Numbered from the stretch's first letter, positions 41,483 to 53,420 are shown. The stretch is DNA of 64,000 bases from Pseudomonas sp. GD04019 (GCF_029837695.1 NZ_JAOEEA010000014.1:62001-126000), one strand, 5' to 3'. Numbers and translations: made by a program. Notes: generated by a model not told the origin, from the sequence alone.

Positions 41483-42877
41483 CTAAGCTGAATGCGTCTC
41501 CGCGGCCTCTTCGAGCACTCGCTCGAGCAACACGCGGTCCAATTGTTGGGTGTCCACTTTGATGTACAACGCGGCCTCCTCGGCCACCACGATGGCGTCG
41601 CTGACGCCGGGTATCGCGAGGAGTCGCCCCACCAGTGCGCTATCGGCCACGGCATGGGCCGTGAGCGGCCGGCGCAGGCTGGTCACATAAGGCGGCTCGC
41701 GCATAGTAGCAGCTGCCAGCAGCCAAATAACCCCCAGCGCCGCACAGCCGACGAACACCAGGCCGAGCCCGCCATGCTGGTACAGCCAGCCACCGAGAAT
41801 GCCGCCCACGGCAGCACCGAGGAACTGGCTGGTGGAGTACACACCCATGGCCGTGCCCTTGCCGCCGGCCGGCGCCACCTTGCTCACCAGCGAGGGCAAC
41901 GAGGCCTCCAGCAGGTTGAAGGCGGTGAAGAACAGGATGAAGCCGAACACCAACGCTTTCAGCCCATGACCGAAGGCCCAGAAGTGCAGCTCGCAGAGCA
42001 CCAGCACCAGCACCGCACCACTCAGCACGCGCTTCATCTGGCGCTTCTTCTCGCCATAGATGATGAACGGCACCATGCCGAAGAAGCCGATCAGCAGTGC
42101 GCTGAGGTAGACCCACCAGTGCTCTTCCTTGGCCAGGCCTCCCTGGTCGACCAGCGCCAGCGGCAGCACCACGAAGCTGGCCATGAGGATCGCGTGCAGC
42201 ACGCCGATGCCCAGGTTGAGGCGCAGCAGTTCGGCATTGCGCAGGGTCGGCAGCAGCGCCTGGCGCGCCACGCCGGACTCGCGGTGCTGCAGCGCACTGG
42301 AGGCCCGCGGCACGAACAGGGCGACGATCAGCATGCCGACCAGCGCCATGCCGGCAGTGGCCCAGAACAACCCGGACAGGCCGAAAGCGCGGGTCAGCAG
42401 CGGGCCGACCACCATGGCCACGGCGAACGACAGGCCGATGCTCATGCCGATCATGGCCATGGCCTTGGTGCGGTGCTGCTCGCGGGTCAGGTCGGAGAGC
42501 AGCGCCATCACCGCCGCCGAGATGGCCCCTGCGCCCTGCAGCACGCGGCCGGCGATCACGCCCCAGATGGAGTCGGCATTGGCCGCCAGGGCGGCGCCGG
42601 CGGCGAAGATCAGCAGGCCGATGTAGATCACCGGCAGGCGGCCGATGCGGTCGGAGATGATACCGAAGGGAATCTGCAGCACCGCCTGGGTCAGGCCGTA
42701 GGCACCGATGGCCAGGCCGATCAGCGCCGGGGTGGCGCCGGCCAGGTCGGTGCCGTAGGTGGCGAGCACCGGCAGGACCATGAACATGCCCAGCATGCGG
42801 AAGGCGAACACCAGCGCCAGGCCACCGGCGGCGCGCGTTTCCCTGGCGCTCATGCGTTCGCTGTGCGGATCGTGCAT
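41483..42877 (-). CDS. MFS transporter, YajR-like, with C-terminal ferredoxin-like domain
   Basis: 464 residues from ATG 42877 (CAGGG upstream); ATG 42919 is a possible longer start. Twelve membrane segments; the MFS motif-A equivalent is GIISDRIGRLP between TM2 and TM3, and the TM4 region is GRVLQGAGAISAA. After the last membrane segment, a roughly 75-residue cytoplasmic tail (VGRLLAIPGVSDAIVV...YIKVDTQQLD) resembles the YAM domain of E. coli YajR, a small ferredoxin-like fold. The substrate is unknown. It lies between ssb and uvrA, as in other pseudomonads. Confidence 0.87.
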   Translation of the reverse strand: MHDPHSERMSARETRAAGGLALVFAFRMLGMFMVLPVLATYGTDLAGATPALIGLAIGAYGLTQAVLQIPFGIISDRIGRLPVIYIGLLIFAAGAALAANADSIWGVIAGRVLQGAGAISAAVMALLSDLTREQHRTKAMAMIGMSIGLSFAVAMVVGPLLTRAFGLSGLFWATAGMALVGMLIVALFVPRASSALQHRESGVARQALLPTLRNAELLRLNLGIGVLHAILMASFVVLPLALVDQGGLAKEEHWWVYLSALLIGFFGMVPFIIYGEKKRQMKRVLSGAVLVLVLCELHFWAFGHGLKALVFGFILFFTAFNLLEASLPSLVSKVAPAGGKGTAMGVYSTSQFLGAAVGGILGGWLYQHGGLGLVFVGCAALGVIWLLAAATMREPPYVTSLRRPLTAHAVADSALVGRLLAIPGVSDAIVVAEEAALYIKVDTQQLDRVLLERVLEEAAETHSA

Positions 42878-43069
42878 GGAAAAACCCTGAACAAAGAGGC
42901 CGGCGATTCTATCAGTCATGACAGGGCCTGTAGACGTTTTGTCGGCGCACCGTGCAGGCGCAAAACGTCGCAGCGGGTCCTGCCATTTCACCATCGCTGT
43001 GCTTTGCCGCGTGCCAGCCAGCGGCCGTATACTTTGCCGTTTCCGCCCGCCACCTGCGAGGCTGCAGTC

Positions 43070-43223
43070 GGGAGCCTCTAAAAGCGTTGGCGAGGCAGTC
43101 AGCGCAAGGCAAAAGCACGCGAGGAATGCACTGGGCCCGCATTCGGGTTTACGAGTAGTAAATGAGCATTCTGAGCCTGCTTTAACGCAGCGATGGCAAC
43201 GCAGGTAGCTTTTAGAGGTTCCC
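43070..43223. mobile_element. MITE-like 154-bp element with 16-bp terminal inverted repeats
   Basis: Left end GGGAGCCTCTAAAAGC (43070-43085) and right end GCTTTTAGAGGTTCCC (43208-43223) match at 15 of 16 positions when inverted. The interior (about 120 bp) has no open reading frame of note. No clear target-site duplication was seen. The right end stops three bases before the uvrA GTG start, and its AGAGG (43214-43218) is placed 8 nt from that start, so it appears to serve as the ribosome-binding site. The gene-free gap 42878-43226 otherwise holds only promoter-type sequence. Confidence 0.65.
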
Positions 43224-43226
43224 TAA

Positions 43227-46061
<2,835 letters not shown>

Positions 46062-46078
46062 CATGCTGCAACAATGAA

Positions 46079-46102
46079 AAAGCCCCGCTACTGCGGGGCT
46101 TT
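46079..46102. terminator. Bidirectional terminator between uvrA and katG
   Basis: Stem AAAGCCCCGC / GCGGGGCTTT with loop TACT, located 18 nt after the uvrA stop and 17 nt after the convergent katG stop. Confidence 0.88.
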
Positions 46103-46119
46103 CTCTTGTTGCGGACGAC

Positions 46120-48267
46120 TCAGGCTGCCAGATCGAAGCGATCCAGGTTCATCACCTTGGTCCAGGCGGCGACGAAGTCCTGGATGAACTTCGCCTTGCC
46201 GTCGGCGCTGGCATAGACCTCGGCATAAGCTCGCAGGATCGAGTTGGAGCCGAAGATCAGGTCGCTGCGGGTGCCGCTGTACTTCACGGCGCCGGTCTTG
46301 CGGTCCTTGGCCTCGAACACTTCGGCGTCGGCATCCACGGCCTTCCACACGGTGTTCATGTCCAGCAGGTTGACGAAGAAGTCATTGCTGAGCACGCCGA
46401 CCTTGTCGGTGAGCACGCCTTGCTGGCTGCCATCGTGGTTGGCGCCGAGCACACGCAGGCCGCCGACCAGGGCGGTCAGCTCCGGTGCGGTGAGGGTGAG
46501 CAGCTGCGCCCGATCGACCAGCAAGGCCTCGGTGGTGGCGCCAACCTTGCCCTTGCGATAGTTGCGGAAGCCATCGGCCGTAGGCTCGAGCACGGCGAAG
46601 GAGTCGACATCGGTCTGGTCCTGCGCGGCATCGACGCGCCCCGGGGTAAACGGCACGTCGACGCTGACGCCAGCGGCCTTGGCAGCCAGTTCGATGCCGA
46701 CATTGCCGGCCAGCACTATCACGTCGGCCAGCGATGCCTTGCCGGAAGTCTTCTGGATCTCGACCAGCTTGGGCAGCGCCTTGACGGCGCGCTGGTTGAC
46801 CTCCCAATCTTTCTGCGGAGCCAGGGCTAGACGCGCGCCATTGGCACCACCGCGCTTGTCGCCGCCACGGAAGGTCGAAGCCGAAGCCCAAGCCACCGAG
46901 ACCAGGTCGCCAACCGGCAAACCCGACGCCGCGATCTGCGCCTTGAGATCGGCAATATCCGCTGCCGAGGGATTGTGCACGGCCGCCGGCAGAGGGTCCT
47001 GCCAGATCAGGTCTTCTTTCGGTACTTCCGGGCCAAGGTAGCGAGCCTTCGGCCCCATGTCGCGATGGGTCAGCTTGAACCAGGCGCGGGCGAAGGCCTC
47101 GGCGAAGGCCTGCGGATCTTCGAGGAAGCGCTTGGAGATCTTGCCGAACTCCGGATCGAAGCGCAGGGTCAGGTCGGTGGTCAGCATGGTCGGCTTGTTG
47201 AACTTGCCCGGCACATGGGCGTCCGGAATGATCTCCGGCGCGTCCTTGGCCTCCCACTGCTTGGCGCCGGCAGGCGACTTGGTCAGCACCCACTCGTACT
47301 TGAACAGGTTCTCGAAGAAGTTGTTGCTCCACAGTGTCGGAGTCTTGGTCCAGGTCACCTCCAGGCCACTGGAGACGGTGTCCTTGCCATGCCCGCCGCC
47401 GAAGCTGCTGGTCCATCCGAGCCCCTGGTCCTCGATGGTACCGCCCTCAGGCTCCGGCCCCTTGTGCGACTCGGGGGCAGCGCCGTGGGCCTTGCCGAAG
47501 GTATGGCCGCCGGCGATCAGGGCGACGGTTTCCTCGTCATCCATGGCCATGCGGCTGAAGGTGGCGCGGATGTCCTTGGCCGCGGCCATGTAGTCGCCGC
47601 TGGCATTCGGGCCTTCCGGGTTCACGTAGATCAGCCCCATGTGGGTGGCGCCCAGGCTGTTGATCAATACACGGTCGCCCTCGAAGCGCTGGTCGTCCCC
47701 CAGCCATTTGGTCTCGGCGCCCCAAGCCACGTCCATGTCCGGTTCCCAGACATCCTCGCGCCCACCGGCGAAGCCGAAGGTGCGGAAGCCCATGGACTCC
47801 AGCGCCACGTTGCCGGCCAGGATCATCAGGTCGGCCCAGGAGATCTGCTGGCCATACTTCTGCTTGATCGGCCACAGCAGACGGCGTGACTTGTCGATGT
47901 TGACGTTGTCCGGCCAGGAGTTGAGCGGCGCGAAGCGCTGCTGGCCGCGCCCGCCGCCGCCGCGGCCGTCGGTGGTGCGATAGGTACCGGCGGAGTGCCA
48001 GGCCATGCGGATCATCTGCGGGCCGTAATGACCGAAGTCCGCCGGCCACCAATCCTGGCTATCGGTCATGAGCTTGACCAGATCGGCTTTAAGGGCCTTG
48101 TAGTCGAGCTTCTTGAATTCTTCGGCGTAGTTGAACTTCTCGCCGAGCGGGTTGGACTTTTCTGAGTGCTGGTTGAGCAGATCGACGCGTAGCTGGTTCG
48201 GCCACCAATCCTTGTTGGTAGTCCCGCCAGCAGCATGATGAAACGGGCATTTACCTTGATCAGACAT
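46120..48267 (-). CDS. katG: Catalase-peroxidase KatG
   Basis: 715 residues. The two-domain class I haem peroxidase is complete: MIRMAWHSAGTYR with distal Arg, Trp and His; LIYVNPEG with the Tyr and SRMAMDDEE with the Met of the Trp-Tyr-Met adduct that gives catalase activity; and ALIAGGHTFGKAHG with the proximal His. It removes hydrogen peroxide and organic peroxides in the cytoplasm. It sits between uvrA and rplQ, where P. aeruginosa, as I recall, has bfrA and katA. A candidate OxyR site lies about 110 nt upstream. Confidence 0.96.
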   Translation of the reverse strand: MSDQGKCPFHHAAGGTTNKDWWPNQLRVDLLNQHSEKSNPLGEKFNYAEEFKKLDYKALKADLVKLMTDSQDWWPADFGHYGPQMIRMAWHSAGTYRTTDGRGGGGRGQQRFAPLNSWPDNVNIDKSRRLLWPIKQKYGQQISWADLMILAGNVALESMGFRTFGFAGGREDVWEPDMDVAWGAETKWLGDDQRFEGDRVLINSLGATHMGLIYVNPEGPNASGDYMAAAKDIRATFSRMAMDDEETVALIAGGHTFGKAHGAAPESHKGPEPEGGTIEDQGLGWTSSFGGGHGKDTVSSGLEVTWTKTPTLWSNNFFENLFKYEWVLTKSPAGAKQWEAKDAPEIIPDAHVPGKFNKPTMLTTDLTLRFDPEFGKISKRFLEDPQAFAEAFARAWFKLTHRDMGPKARYLGPEVPKEDLIWQDPLPAAVHNPSAADIADLKAQIAASGLPVGDLVSVAWASASTFRGGDKRGGANGARLALAPQKDWEVNQRAVKALPKLVEIQKTSGKASLADVIVLAGNVGIELAAKAAGVSVDVPFTPGRVDAAQDQTDVDSFAVLEPTADGFRNYRKGKVGATTEALLVDRAQLLTLTAPELTALVGGLRVLGANHDGSQQGVLTDKVGVLSNDFFVNLLDMNTVWKAVDADAEVFEAKDRKTGAVKYSGTRSDLIFGSNSILRAYAEVYASADGKAKFIQDFVAAWTKVMNLDRFDLAA

Positions 48268-48374
48268 TGTTCTCTCCTCTCCTCATCAGGTCGGTACCTG
48301 CGACTGCGGCCGACGATGGAGAGAGACTAGACCCGCTTCGCCTGAAGGACCAATTTATGAAAAACAACAAGTCG

Positions 48375-48389
48375 ATAGCTTTTATCTCT
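48375..48389 (-). promoter_or_regulatory. Candidate OxyR half-site upstream of katG
   Basis: ATAGCTTTTATCTCT matches the OxyR motif ATAG-N-T-N3-A-N-CTAT at all but one defined position. It is about 110 nt upstream of the katG start. The second tandem half expected 7 nt away is poorly conserved, so this is a candidate only. The rest of the 48268-48502 gap holds the rplQ terminator. Confidence 0.45.
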
Positions 48390-48460
48390 TACAGCCAGAT
48401 GCCTGATCGCCAAATCATCGAGTCGAAGAACGCGCGTAAAAGCCACGCTCCAGAAAGCAA

Positions 48461-48486
48461 AAAACCGGGCCTAAGCCCGGTTCCTT
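48461..48486 (-). terminator. Terminator of the alpha operon, after rplQ
   Basis: On the minus strand: stem AACCGGGC / GCCCGGTT around a TTAG loop, followed by a T run (TTTTTTGC). It lies about 17 nt past the rplQ stop. Confidence 0.88.
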
Positions 48487-48502
48487 GTGCAGCAGAAGCA
48501 GC

Positions 48503-48892
48503 TTATTCGGCAGCTTCTACGGCTTCGCCAGCGACCTGACGGTCAACCAGCTCGACGTACGCCATAGGAGCGTTGTCGCCAGCACGGAAGCCGCACTTCA
48601 GGATGCGCAGGTAGCCGCCCTGACGGGTGGCGTAGCGCTTGCCCAGGTCGTTGAACAGCTTGCCGACGATGGCTTTCGAACGGGTACGGTCGAAGGCCAG
48701 ACGACGGTTGGCAACGCTGTCTACCTTGGCCAGGGTGATCAGCGGCTCGGCAACGCGGCGCAGTTCCTTGGCTTTCGGCAGGGTGGTTTTGATCAGTTCG
48801 TGTTCGAACAGCGACACCGCCATGTTCTGGAACATAGCCTTGCGGTGTGCGCTGGTGCGGCTCAGGTGACGGCCACTTTTACGATGACGCAT
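48503..48892 (-). CDS. rplQ: 50S ribosomal protein L17
   Basis: 129 residues, full length. MRHRKSGRHLSRTSAHRKAM at the N terminus and the core TTLPKAKELRRVAEPLITLAK are diagnostic. It is the last gene of the alpha operon, 43 nt after rpoA and followed by a terminator. L17 binds 23S rRNA near the peptide exit tunnel. The C-terminal end (QVAGEAVEAAE) is short and acidic, as in other pseudomonads. Confidence 0.97.
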   Translation of the reverse strand: MRHRKSGRHLSRTSAHRKAMFQNMAVSLFEHELIKTTLPKAKELRRVAEPLITLAKVDSVANRRLAFDRTRSKAIVGKLFNDLGKRYATRQGGYLRILKCGFRAGDNAPMAYVELVDRQVAGEAVEAAE

Positions 48893-48935
48893 GATTAATT
48901 CCTTACCAAACTTTCGGTTCGGTGATTACGGACGA

Positions 48936-49937
48936 TCAGGCAGTAGCCTTATCGTCCTTCTTCAGACTTGCCGGCGGCCAGTTGTCGAGGCGCATACCGA
49001 GGGACAGACCGCGCGAGGCCAGAACGTCCTTGATCTCGGTCAGGGACTTCTTGCCCAGGTTCGGAGTCTTGAGCAGCTCTACTTCGGTGCGCTGGATCAG
49101 GTCACCGATGTAGTAGATGTTCTCCGCCTTCAGGCAGTTGGCCGAACGTACGGTCAGCTCGAGGTCGTCGACTGGACGCAGGAGGATCGGATCGATCTCG
49201 TCTTCCTGCTCGACCACTACCGGCTCACTGTCGCCCTTCAGATCAACGAAGGCCGCCAGTTGGTGCTGGAGGATGGTCGCGGCACGGCGGATGGCCTCTT
49301 CAGGATCCAGGGTGCCGTTGGTTTCCAGGTCAATGACCAGCTTGTCCAGGTTGGTACGCTGCTCGACGCGGGCGTTTTCCACCACGTAGGCAACACGACG
49401 GACCGGGCTGAACGAGGAGTCCAGTTGCAGACGGCCGATGCTACGGCTTTCGTCTTCATCGCTCTGACGGGCATCAGCCGGCTCGTAGCCACGGCCACGA
49501 CGCACGGTGAGTTTCATGTTCAGAGCGCCGTTGTCCGCCAGGTTGGCGATTACGTGATCGCCGTTGACGATCTCGACGTCGTGATCCAGCTGGATATCGG
49601 CAGCAGTGACCACACCCGAGCCTTTTTTGGCCAGAGTCAGGGTGACTTCGTCACGGCCGTGCAGCTTGATGGCCAGGCCTTTCAGGTTGAGCAGGATCTC
49701 AATTACATCTTCCTGCACACCTTCGATGGCGGAGTACTCGTGGAGTACGCCGTCAATCTCGGCCTCGACCACTGCACAGCCAGGCATGGAGGACAACAGG
49801 ATGCGACGCAGCGCGTTGCCCAGGGTATGGCCAAAACCACGCTCGAGGGGCTCGAGGGTGATCTTGGCGCGGGTCGAACTGACCGCCTGAACGTCGATAT
49901 GACGGGGGGTCAGGAACTCATTTACCGAAATCTGCAT
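48936..49937 (-). CDS. rpoA: RNA polymerase alpha subunit
   Basis: 333 residues. The N-terminal dimerisation domain (GFGHTLGNALRRILLSSMPG) nucleates polymerase assembly; a linker at about 230-250 joins it to the C-terminal domain (ANCLKAENIYYIGDLIQRTE ... NLGKKSLTEIKDVLASRGLSLG), which contacts UP elements and activators. It is encoded in the alpha operon between rpsD (22-nt gap) and rplQ, the standard arrangement. Confidence 0.98.
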   Translation of the reverse strand: MQISVNEFLTPRHIDVQAVSSTRAKITLEPLERGFGHTLGNALRRILLSSMPGCAVVEAEIDGVLHEYSAIEGVQEDVIEILLNLKGLAIKLHGRDEVTLTLAKKGSGVVTAADIQLDHDVEIVNGDHVIANLADNGALNMKLTVRRGRGYEPADARQSDEDESRSIGRLQLDSSFSPVRRVAYVVENARVEQRTNLDKLVIDLETNGTLDPEEAIRRAATILQHQLAAFVDLKGDSEPVVVEQEDEIDPILLRPVDDLELTVRSANCLKAENIYYIGDLIQRTEVELLKTPNLGKKSLTEIKDVLASRGLSLGMRLDNWPPASLKKDDKATA

Positions 49938-49959
49938 GGATGCACCTATTTTCTAGCCC

Positions 49960-50580
49960 TTACTTGGAGTAGAGCTCGACAATCAGGCTTTCGTTGATGT
50001 CGGAGGACAGATCGCCGCGAACCGGAACGCTTTTGAACACGCCGGACTTCTTCTCAGCATCTACTTCGACCCACTCAACGCGACCACGCTGGGCGCACAG
50101 GTCAAGAGCCTGGGCAACGCGCAGCTGGTTCTTGGCCTTTTCGCGAACGGCCACGACGTCACCAGCTTTGATCTGGTAGGACGGGACGTTCACGGTCGAA
50201 CCGTTCACGGTGATGGCTTTGTGCGATACCAGCTGACGAGATTCGGCGCGGGTAGCACCAAAGCCCATGCGGTAAACCACGTTGTCCAGACGGCATTCCA
50301 GCAGCTGCAGCAGGTTCTCGCCGGTAGCGCCCTTGCGACGGGCAGCTTCCTTGTAGTAACTGCTGAACTGACGCTCCAGCACGCCGTAGATACGACGGAC
50401 TTTCTGCTTCTCACGCAGCTGGGTACCGTAGTCGGACTGACGACCACGGCGAGCGCCGTGCTGGCCAGGAGCCGCTTCGATGTTGCACTTGGATTCGAGC
50501 GCGCGCGCACCACTCTTCAGGAAGAGATCGGTGCCTTCACGGCGAGACAGTTTGCACTTGGGACCAATGTAACGAGCCAT
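49960..50580 (-). CDS. rpsD: 30S ribosomal protein S4
   Basis: 206 residues. MARYIGPKCKLSRREGTDLF at the start and the S4 RNA-binding domain (LDNVVYRMGFGATRAESRQL, SYQIKAGDVVAVREKAKNQL) are clear. It is a primary 16S-rRNA-binding protein and, in enterobacteria, the translational repressor of the alpha operon; whether that control holds here is not shown by the sequence. It lies 16 nt after rpsK. Confidence 0.97.
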   Translation of the reverse strand: MARYIGPKCKLSRREGTDLFLKSGARALESKCNIEAAPGQHGARRGRQSDYGTQLREKQKVRRIYGVLERQFSSYYKEAARRKGATGENLLQLLECRLDNVVYRMGFGATRAESRQLVSHKAITVNGSTVNVPSYQIKAGDVVAVREKAKNQLRVAQALDLCAQRGRVEWVEVDAEKKSGVFKSVPVRGDLSSDINESLIVELYSK

Positions 50581-50596
50581 TCTTCACTGTCTCCTA

Positions 50597-50986
50597 TTAC
50601 ACGCGACGCTTCTTCGGCGGACGGCACCCGTTGTGCGGGATTGGCGTCACGTCGGTGATGCTGGCGATTTTGTAGCCGCAGGCGTTCAGAGCACGCACAG
50701 CGGATTCGCGACCAGGACCCGGGCCCTTGACGTTCACGTCGAGGTTTTTCAGGCCGTATTCCAGAGCTGCCTGACCAGCACGCTCGGCAGCCACCTGGGC
50801 AGCGAACGGGGTGGACTTACGGGAGCCGCGGAAACCGGAACCACCAGAGGTAGCCCAGGACAGAGCGTTACCTTGACGGTCGGTGATGGTCACGATGGTG
50901 TTGTTGAAAGACGCGTGGATATGGGCGATCCCATCAACCACTGTCTTTTTGACTTTCTTACGAGTACGAGCAGCTGGCTTAGCCAT
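50597..50986 (-). CDS. rpsK: 30S ribosomal protein S11
   Basis: 129 residues: VDGIAHIHASFNNTIVTITD, GSGFRGSRKSTPFAAQVAAE and the C-terminal DVTPIPHNGCRPPKKRRV are all conserved. S11 forms part of the platform of the small subunit at the E-site side. The gene is 30 nt after rpsM and 16 nt before rpsD. Confidence 0.97.
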   Translation of the reverse strand: MAKPAARTRKKVKKTVVDGIAHIHASFNNTIVTITDRQGNALSWATSGGSGFRGSRKSTPFAAQVAAERAGQAALEYGLKNLDVNVKGPGPGRESAVRALNACGYKIASITDVTPIPHNGCRPPKKRRV

Positions 50987-51016
50987 GACTTATATCCTGT
51001 CGATTCGCGGGCGCAA

Positions 51017-51373
51017 TTACTTGCGGATCGGCTTACGCGGGCCCTTACGGGTGCGCGCGTTGGTCTTGGTGCGCTGACCGCGGACCGGCAGGCCACGGCG
51101 GTGACGCAGACCGCGGTAGCAGCCCAGGTCCATCAGACGCTTGATCTTCATGTTGATTTCGCGGCGCAGGTCACCTTCAGTAGTGAGCTTGGCAACTTCG
51201 CCACGCAGCTGCTCGATCTGCTCGTCAGAGAGATCTTTGATCTTTGCCGCCGGATTGACACCGGTGGTTGCACAGATTTTCTGCGCAGTGGTGCGACCAA
51301 CACCGTAGATGTAGGTCAGCGAGATAACAGTGTGCTTGTTATCCGGAATGTTGACGCCTGCAATACGGGCCAT
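51017..51373 (-). CDS. rpsM: 30S ribosomal protein S13
   Basis: 118 residues: MARIAGVNIPDNKHTVISLT, the helical GVGRTTAQKI segment and the basic tail RGQRTKTNARTRKGPRKPIR that reaches the P-site tRNA. It is the first gene of the alpha operon, separated from rpmJ by 133 nt that contain a hairpin and should contain the alpha promoter and leader. Confidence 0.97.
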   Translation of the reverse strand: MARIAGVNIPDNKHTVISLTYIYGVGRTTAQKICATTGVNPAAKIKDLSDEQIEQLRGEVAKLTTEGDLRREINMKIKRLMDLGCYRGLRHRRGLPVRGQRTKTNARTRKGPRKPIRK

Positions 51374-51461
51374 TCAGTGGAACTCCAATTGACAGCTACC
51401 CACGCCCTGGAAGCCAAGAAATAGGGCGCGCGATATTAGCGCTGTAATAACAAAGAATCAA

Positions 51462-51485
51462 CCCGGCAGCGCACTAGCTGCCGGG
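51462..51485 (-). terminator. Hairpin between rpmJ and rpsM
   Basis: Perfect 9-bp stem CCCGGCAGC / GCTGCCGGG with a 6-nt loop, about 20 nt past the rpmJ stop. Only a loose T-rich stretch follows (TTGATTCTTTG). It marks the usual spc/alpha operon boundary and may be a leaky terminator. Confidence 0.7.
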
Positions 51486-51506
51486 CTCATTACGCGTGAA
51501 TCACAC

Positions 51507-51623
51507 TCAGCCTTGGCGCTGTTTGTGACGCGGCTCCGCGCTGCAGATCACGCGCACGACACCGTCGCGGCGGATGATCTTGCAGTTGCGGCACAGCTTC
51601 TTGACCGATGCACGAACTTTCAT
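51507..51623 (-). CDS. rpmJ: 50S ribosomal protein L36 (zinc-ribbon type)
   Basis: 38 residues, starting MKVRASVKKLCRNCKIIRRD. The zinc-binding set is intact: Cys11, Cys14, Cys27 and His33 (CRNC ... VICSAEPRHKQRQG). The gene is too short for routine gene callers but is in the standard place, 31 nt after secY at the end of the spc operon. Being the zinc-dependent form, it is the version normally made when zinc is sufficient. Confidence 0.95.
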   Translation of the reverse strand: MKVRASVKKLCRNCKIIRRDGVVRVICSAEPRHKQRQG

Positions 51624-51654
51624 CAGTAACTCCTAGAACCTTACGGAAACCATG

Positions 51655-52983
51655 TCAGCGGAGCATGCCGCCGCCATAGCCCTTCAGGTTGGCTTTCTTC
51701 ATCAGGGATTCGTACTGGTGCGAAACGAGGTGCGATTGTACTTGGGACATAAAATCCATCACAACCACGACCACGATCAGCAACGAGGTCCCGCCAAGGT
51801 AGAACGGAACGTTGGCTGCCACCTGCAGGAACTGCGGGAGCAGACATACGGCCGTCATGTACAGAGCACCGAACATGGTCAAGCGGGTCAACACGCCATC
51901 GATATAGCGCGCGGACTGCTCGCCCGGACGGATGCCCGGAATAAAGGCACCGGACTTCTTCAGGTTTTCCGCTACGTCTTTCGGGTTGAACATCAGCGCC
52001 GTATAGAAGAAGCAGAAGAAGATGATCCCTGCACTAAACAGCAGAATGTTCAACGGCTGACCGGGAGCGATTGCCTGAGACAGATCCTGCAGCCAGCTCA
52101 TGCCAGAAGACTGACCGAACCAGGTGCCCAGCGAGGCCGGGAACAGCAGGATGCTGCTGGCGAAAATAGCCGGAATGACGCCGGCCATGTTCACCTTCAG
52201 CGGCAGGTGGCTGGTCTGCGCAGCGAAGACCTTGCGGCCCTGCTGACGCTTGGCGTAGTGCACCGCAATGCGACGCTGGCCACGCTCGATGAACACCACG
52301 AAACCGATGATCGCTACCGCCAGCAGGCCGATGGCAATCAGGGCGAAGATGTTGATATCACCCTGGCGAGCAGACTCGAAAGACTGCCCGATTGCCGACG
52401 GCAGACCGGCCACGATGCCCGCAAAGATCAGCATCGAAATACCGTTGCCGACACCCCGCTCGGTGATTTGCTCGCCCAGCCACATCATGAACATGGCGCC
52501 GGCCACGAAGGTCGTCACCGCCACGAAGTGGAAGCCGAAATCTGCCGAGAAGGCTACGCCCTGACTGGCCAGACCAACGGACATGCCGATAGCCTGAACG
52601 ATCGCCAGGACGAGAGTGCCGTAGCGGGTGTACTGGCTGATCTTGCGACGGCCAGCTTCCCCTTCCTTCTTCAACTGCTCCAGCTGCGGGCTGACGGCGG
52701 TCATCAGCTGCATGATGATCGAGGCCGAAATGTACGGCATGATCCCCAGTGCAAAGATGCTCATCCGCTCCAGCGCGCCGCCGGAAAACATGTTGAACAG
52801 GCTAAGAATGGTCCCCTCGTTCTGTCGGAACAGGTCGGCCAGCCGGTCAGGGTTTATTCCGGGAACCGGAATGTGCGCACCGATCCGATAGACGATGATC
52901 GCCAGGAACAGAAAACGCAGCCGAGCCCACAGCTCGGACAACCCGCCATTGCTGAGCGCGGAGAGAGCACCTTGCTTAGCCAT
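51655..52983 (-). CDS. secY: Preprotein translocase subunit SecY
   Basis: 442 residues with ten predicted membrane segments. RIGAHIPVPGINPD (TM1/plug region), the GGALERMSIFALGIMPYISASI segment and GTSLLIVVVVVMDFMSQVQS (TM10) are characteristic. It forms the protein-conducting channel with SecE and SecG. The ATG follows the rplO stop directly (no gap), as is typical for translational coupling in the spc operon. Confidence 0.97.
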   Translation of the reverse strand: MAKQGALSALSNGGLSELWARLRFLFLAIIVYRIGAHIPVPGINPDRLADLFRQNEGTILSLFNMFSGGALERMSIFALGIMPYISASIIMQLMTAVSPQLEQLKKEGEAGRRKISQYTRYGTLVLAIVQAIGMSVGLASQGVAFSADFGFHFVAVTTFVAGAMFMMWLGEQITERGVGNGISMLIFAGIVAGLPSAIGQSFESARQGDINIFALIAIGLLAVAIIGFVVFIERGQRRIAVHYAKRQQGRKVFAAQTSHLPLKVNMAGVIPAIFASSILLFPASLGTWFGQSSGMSWLQDLSQAIAPGQPLNILLFSAGIIFFCFFYTALMFNPKDVAENLKKSGAFIPGIRPGEQSARYIDGVLTRLTMFGALYMTAVCLLPQFLQVAANVPFYLGGTSLLIVVVVVMDFMSQVQSHLVSHQYESLMKKANLKGYGGGMLR

Positions 52984-53418
52984 TTAGTCCTCGAACTTGC
53001 CGCCAGCTGCTTCGATAGCCGCACGCGCACCTTTGGTGACGGCGATACCTTTCAGGGTAACCGCACGAGTAACCTCGCCGGACAGCATGACTTTCACGCG
53101 CTGTACGTGCTGGTTAATCAGGTTGGCATCCTTCAGCGACTGCAGGGAGACGACATCGCCTTCCACTTTGGCCAGCTCGGAAGTGCGCACTTCAGCGCGA
53201 TCCATGGCCTTCAGGGAAACGAAGCCGAACTTCGGCAGACGACGGTGCAGCGGCTGCTGACCACCCTCGAAGCCCGGAGCAATGGTGCCGCCGGTACGAG
53301 AGGTCTGACCTTTGTGACCACGGCCAGCAGTCTTACCCAGACCACTACCGATACCACGGCCTACACGAAGCTTCTCGCGGCGGGCACCCGGCGCGGAACG
53401 CAGATCGTTCAGTTGCAT
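52984..53418 (-). CDS. rplO: 50S ribosomal protein L15
   Basis: 144 residues: MQLNDLRSAPGARREKLRVG, the Gly-rich GRGIGSGLGKTAGRGHKGQ region threading into 23S rRNA, and the C-terminal VTKGARAAIEAAGGKFED. It lies 2 nt after rpmD and abuts secY. Confidence 0.97.
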   Translation of the reverse strand: MQLNDLRSAPGARREKLRVGRGIGSGLGKTAGRGHKGQTSRTGGTIAPGFEGGQQPLHRRLPKFGFVSLKAMDRAEVRTSELAKVEGDVVSLQSLKDANLINQHVQRVKVMLSGEVTRAVTLKGIAVTKGARAAIEAAGGKFED

Positions 53419-53420
53419 GA

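Noticed and set aside
43070..43223. Complete insertion sequence
   Set aside because: At 154 bp it is too short to encode a transposase and shows no target-site duplication, so it is listed only as a MITE-like element.
42878..43226. LexA/SOS box upstream of uvrA
   Set aside because: No CTG-N10-CAG palindrome with A/T-rich centre was found in this gap on either strand.
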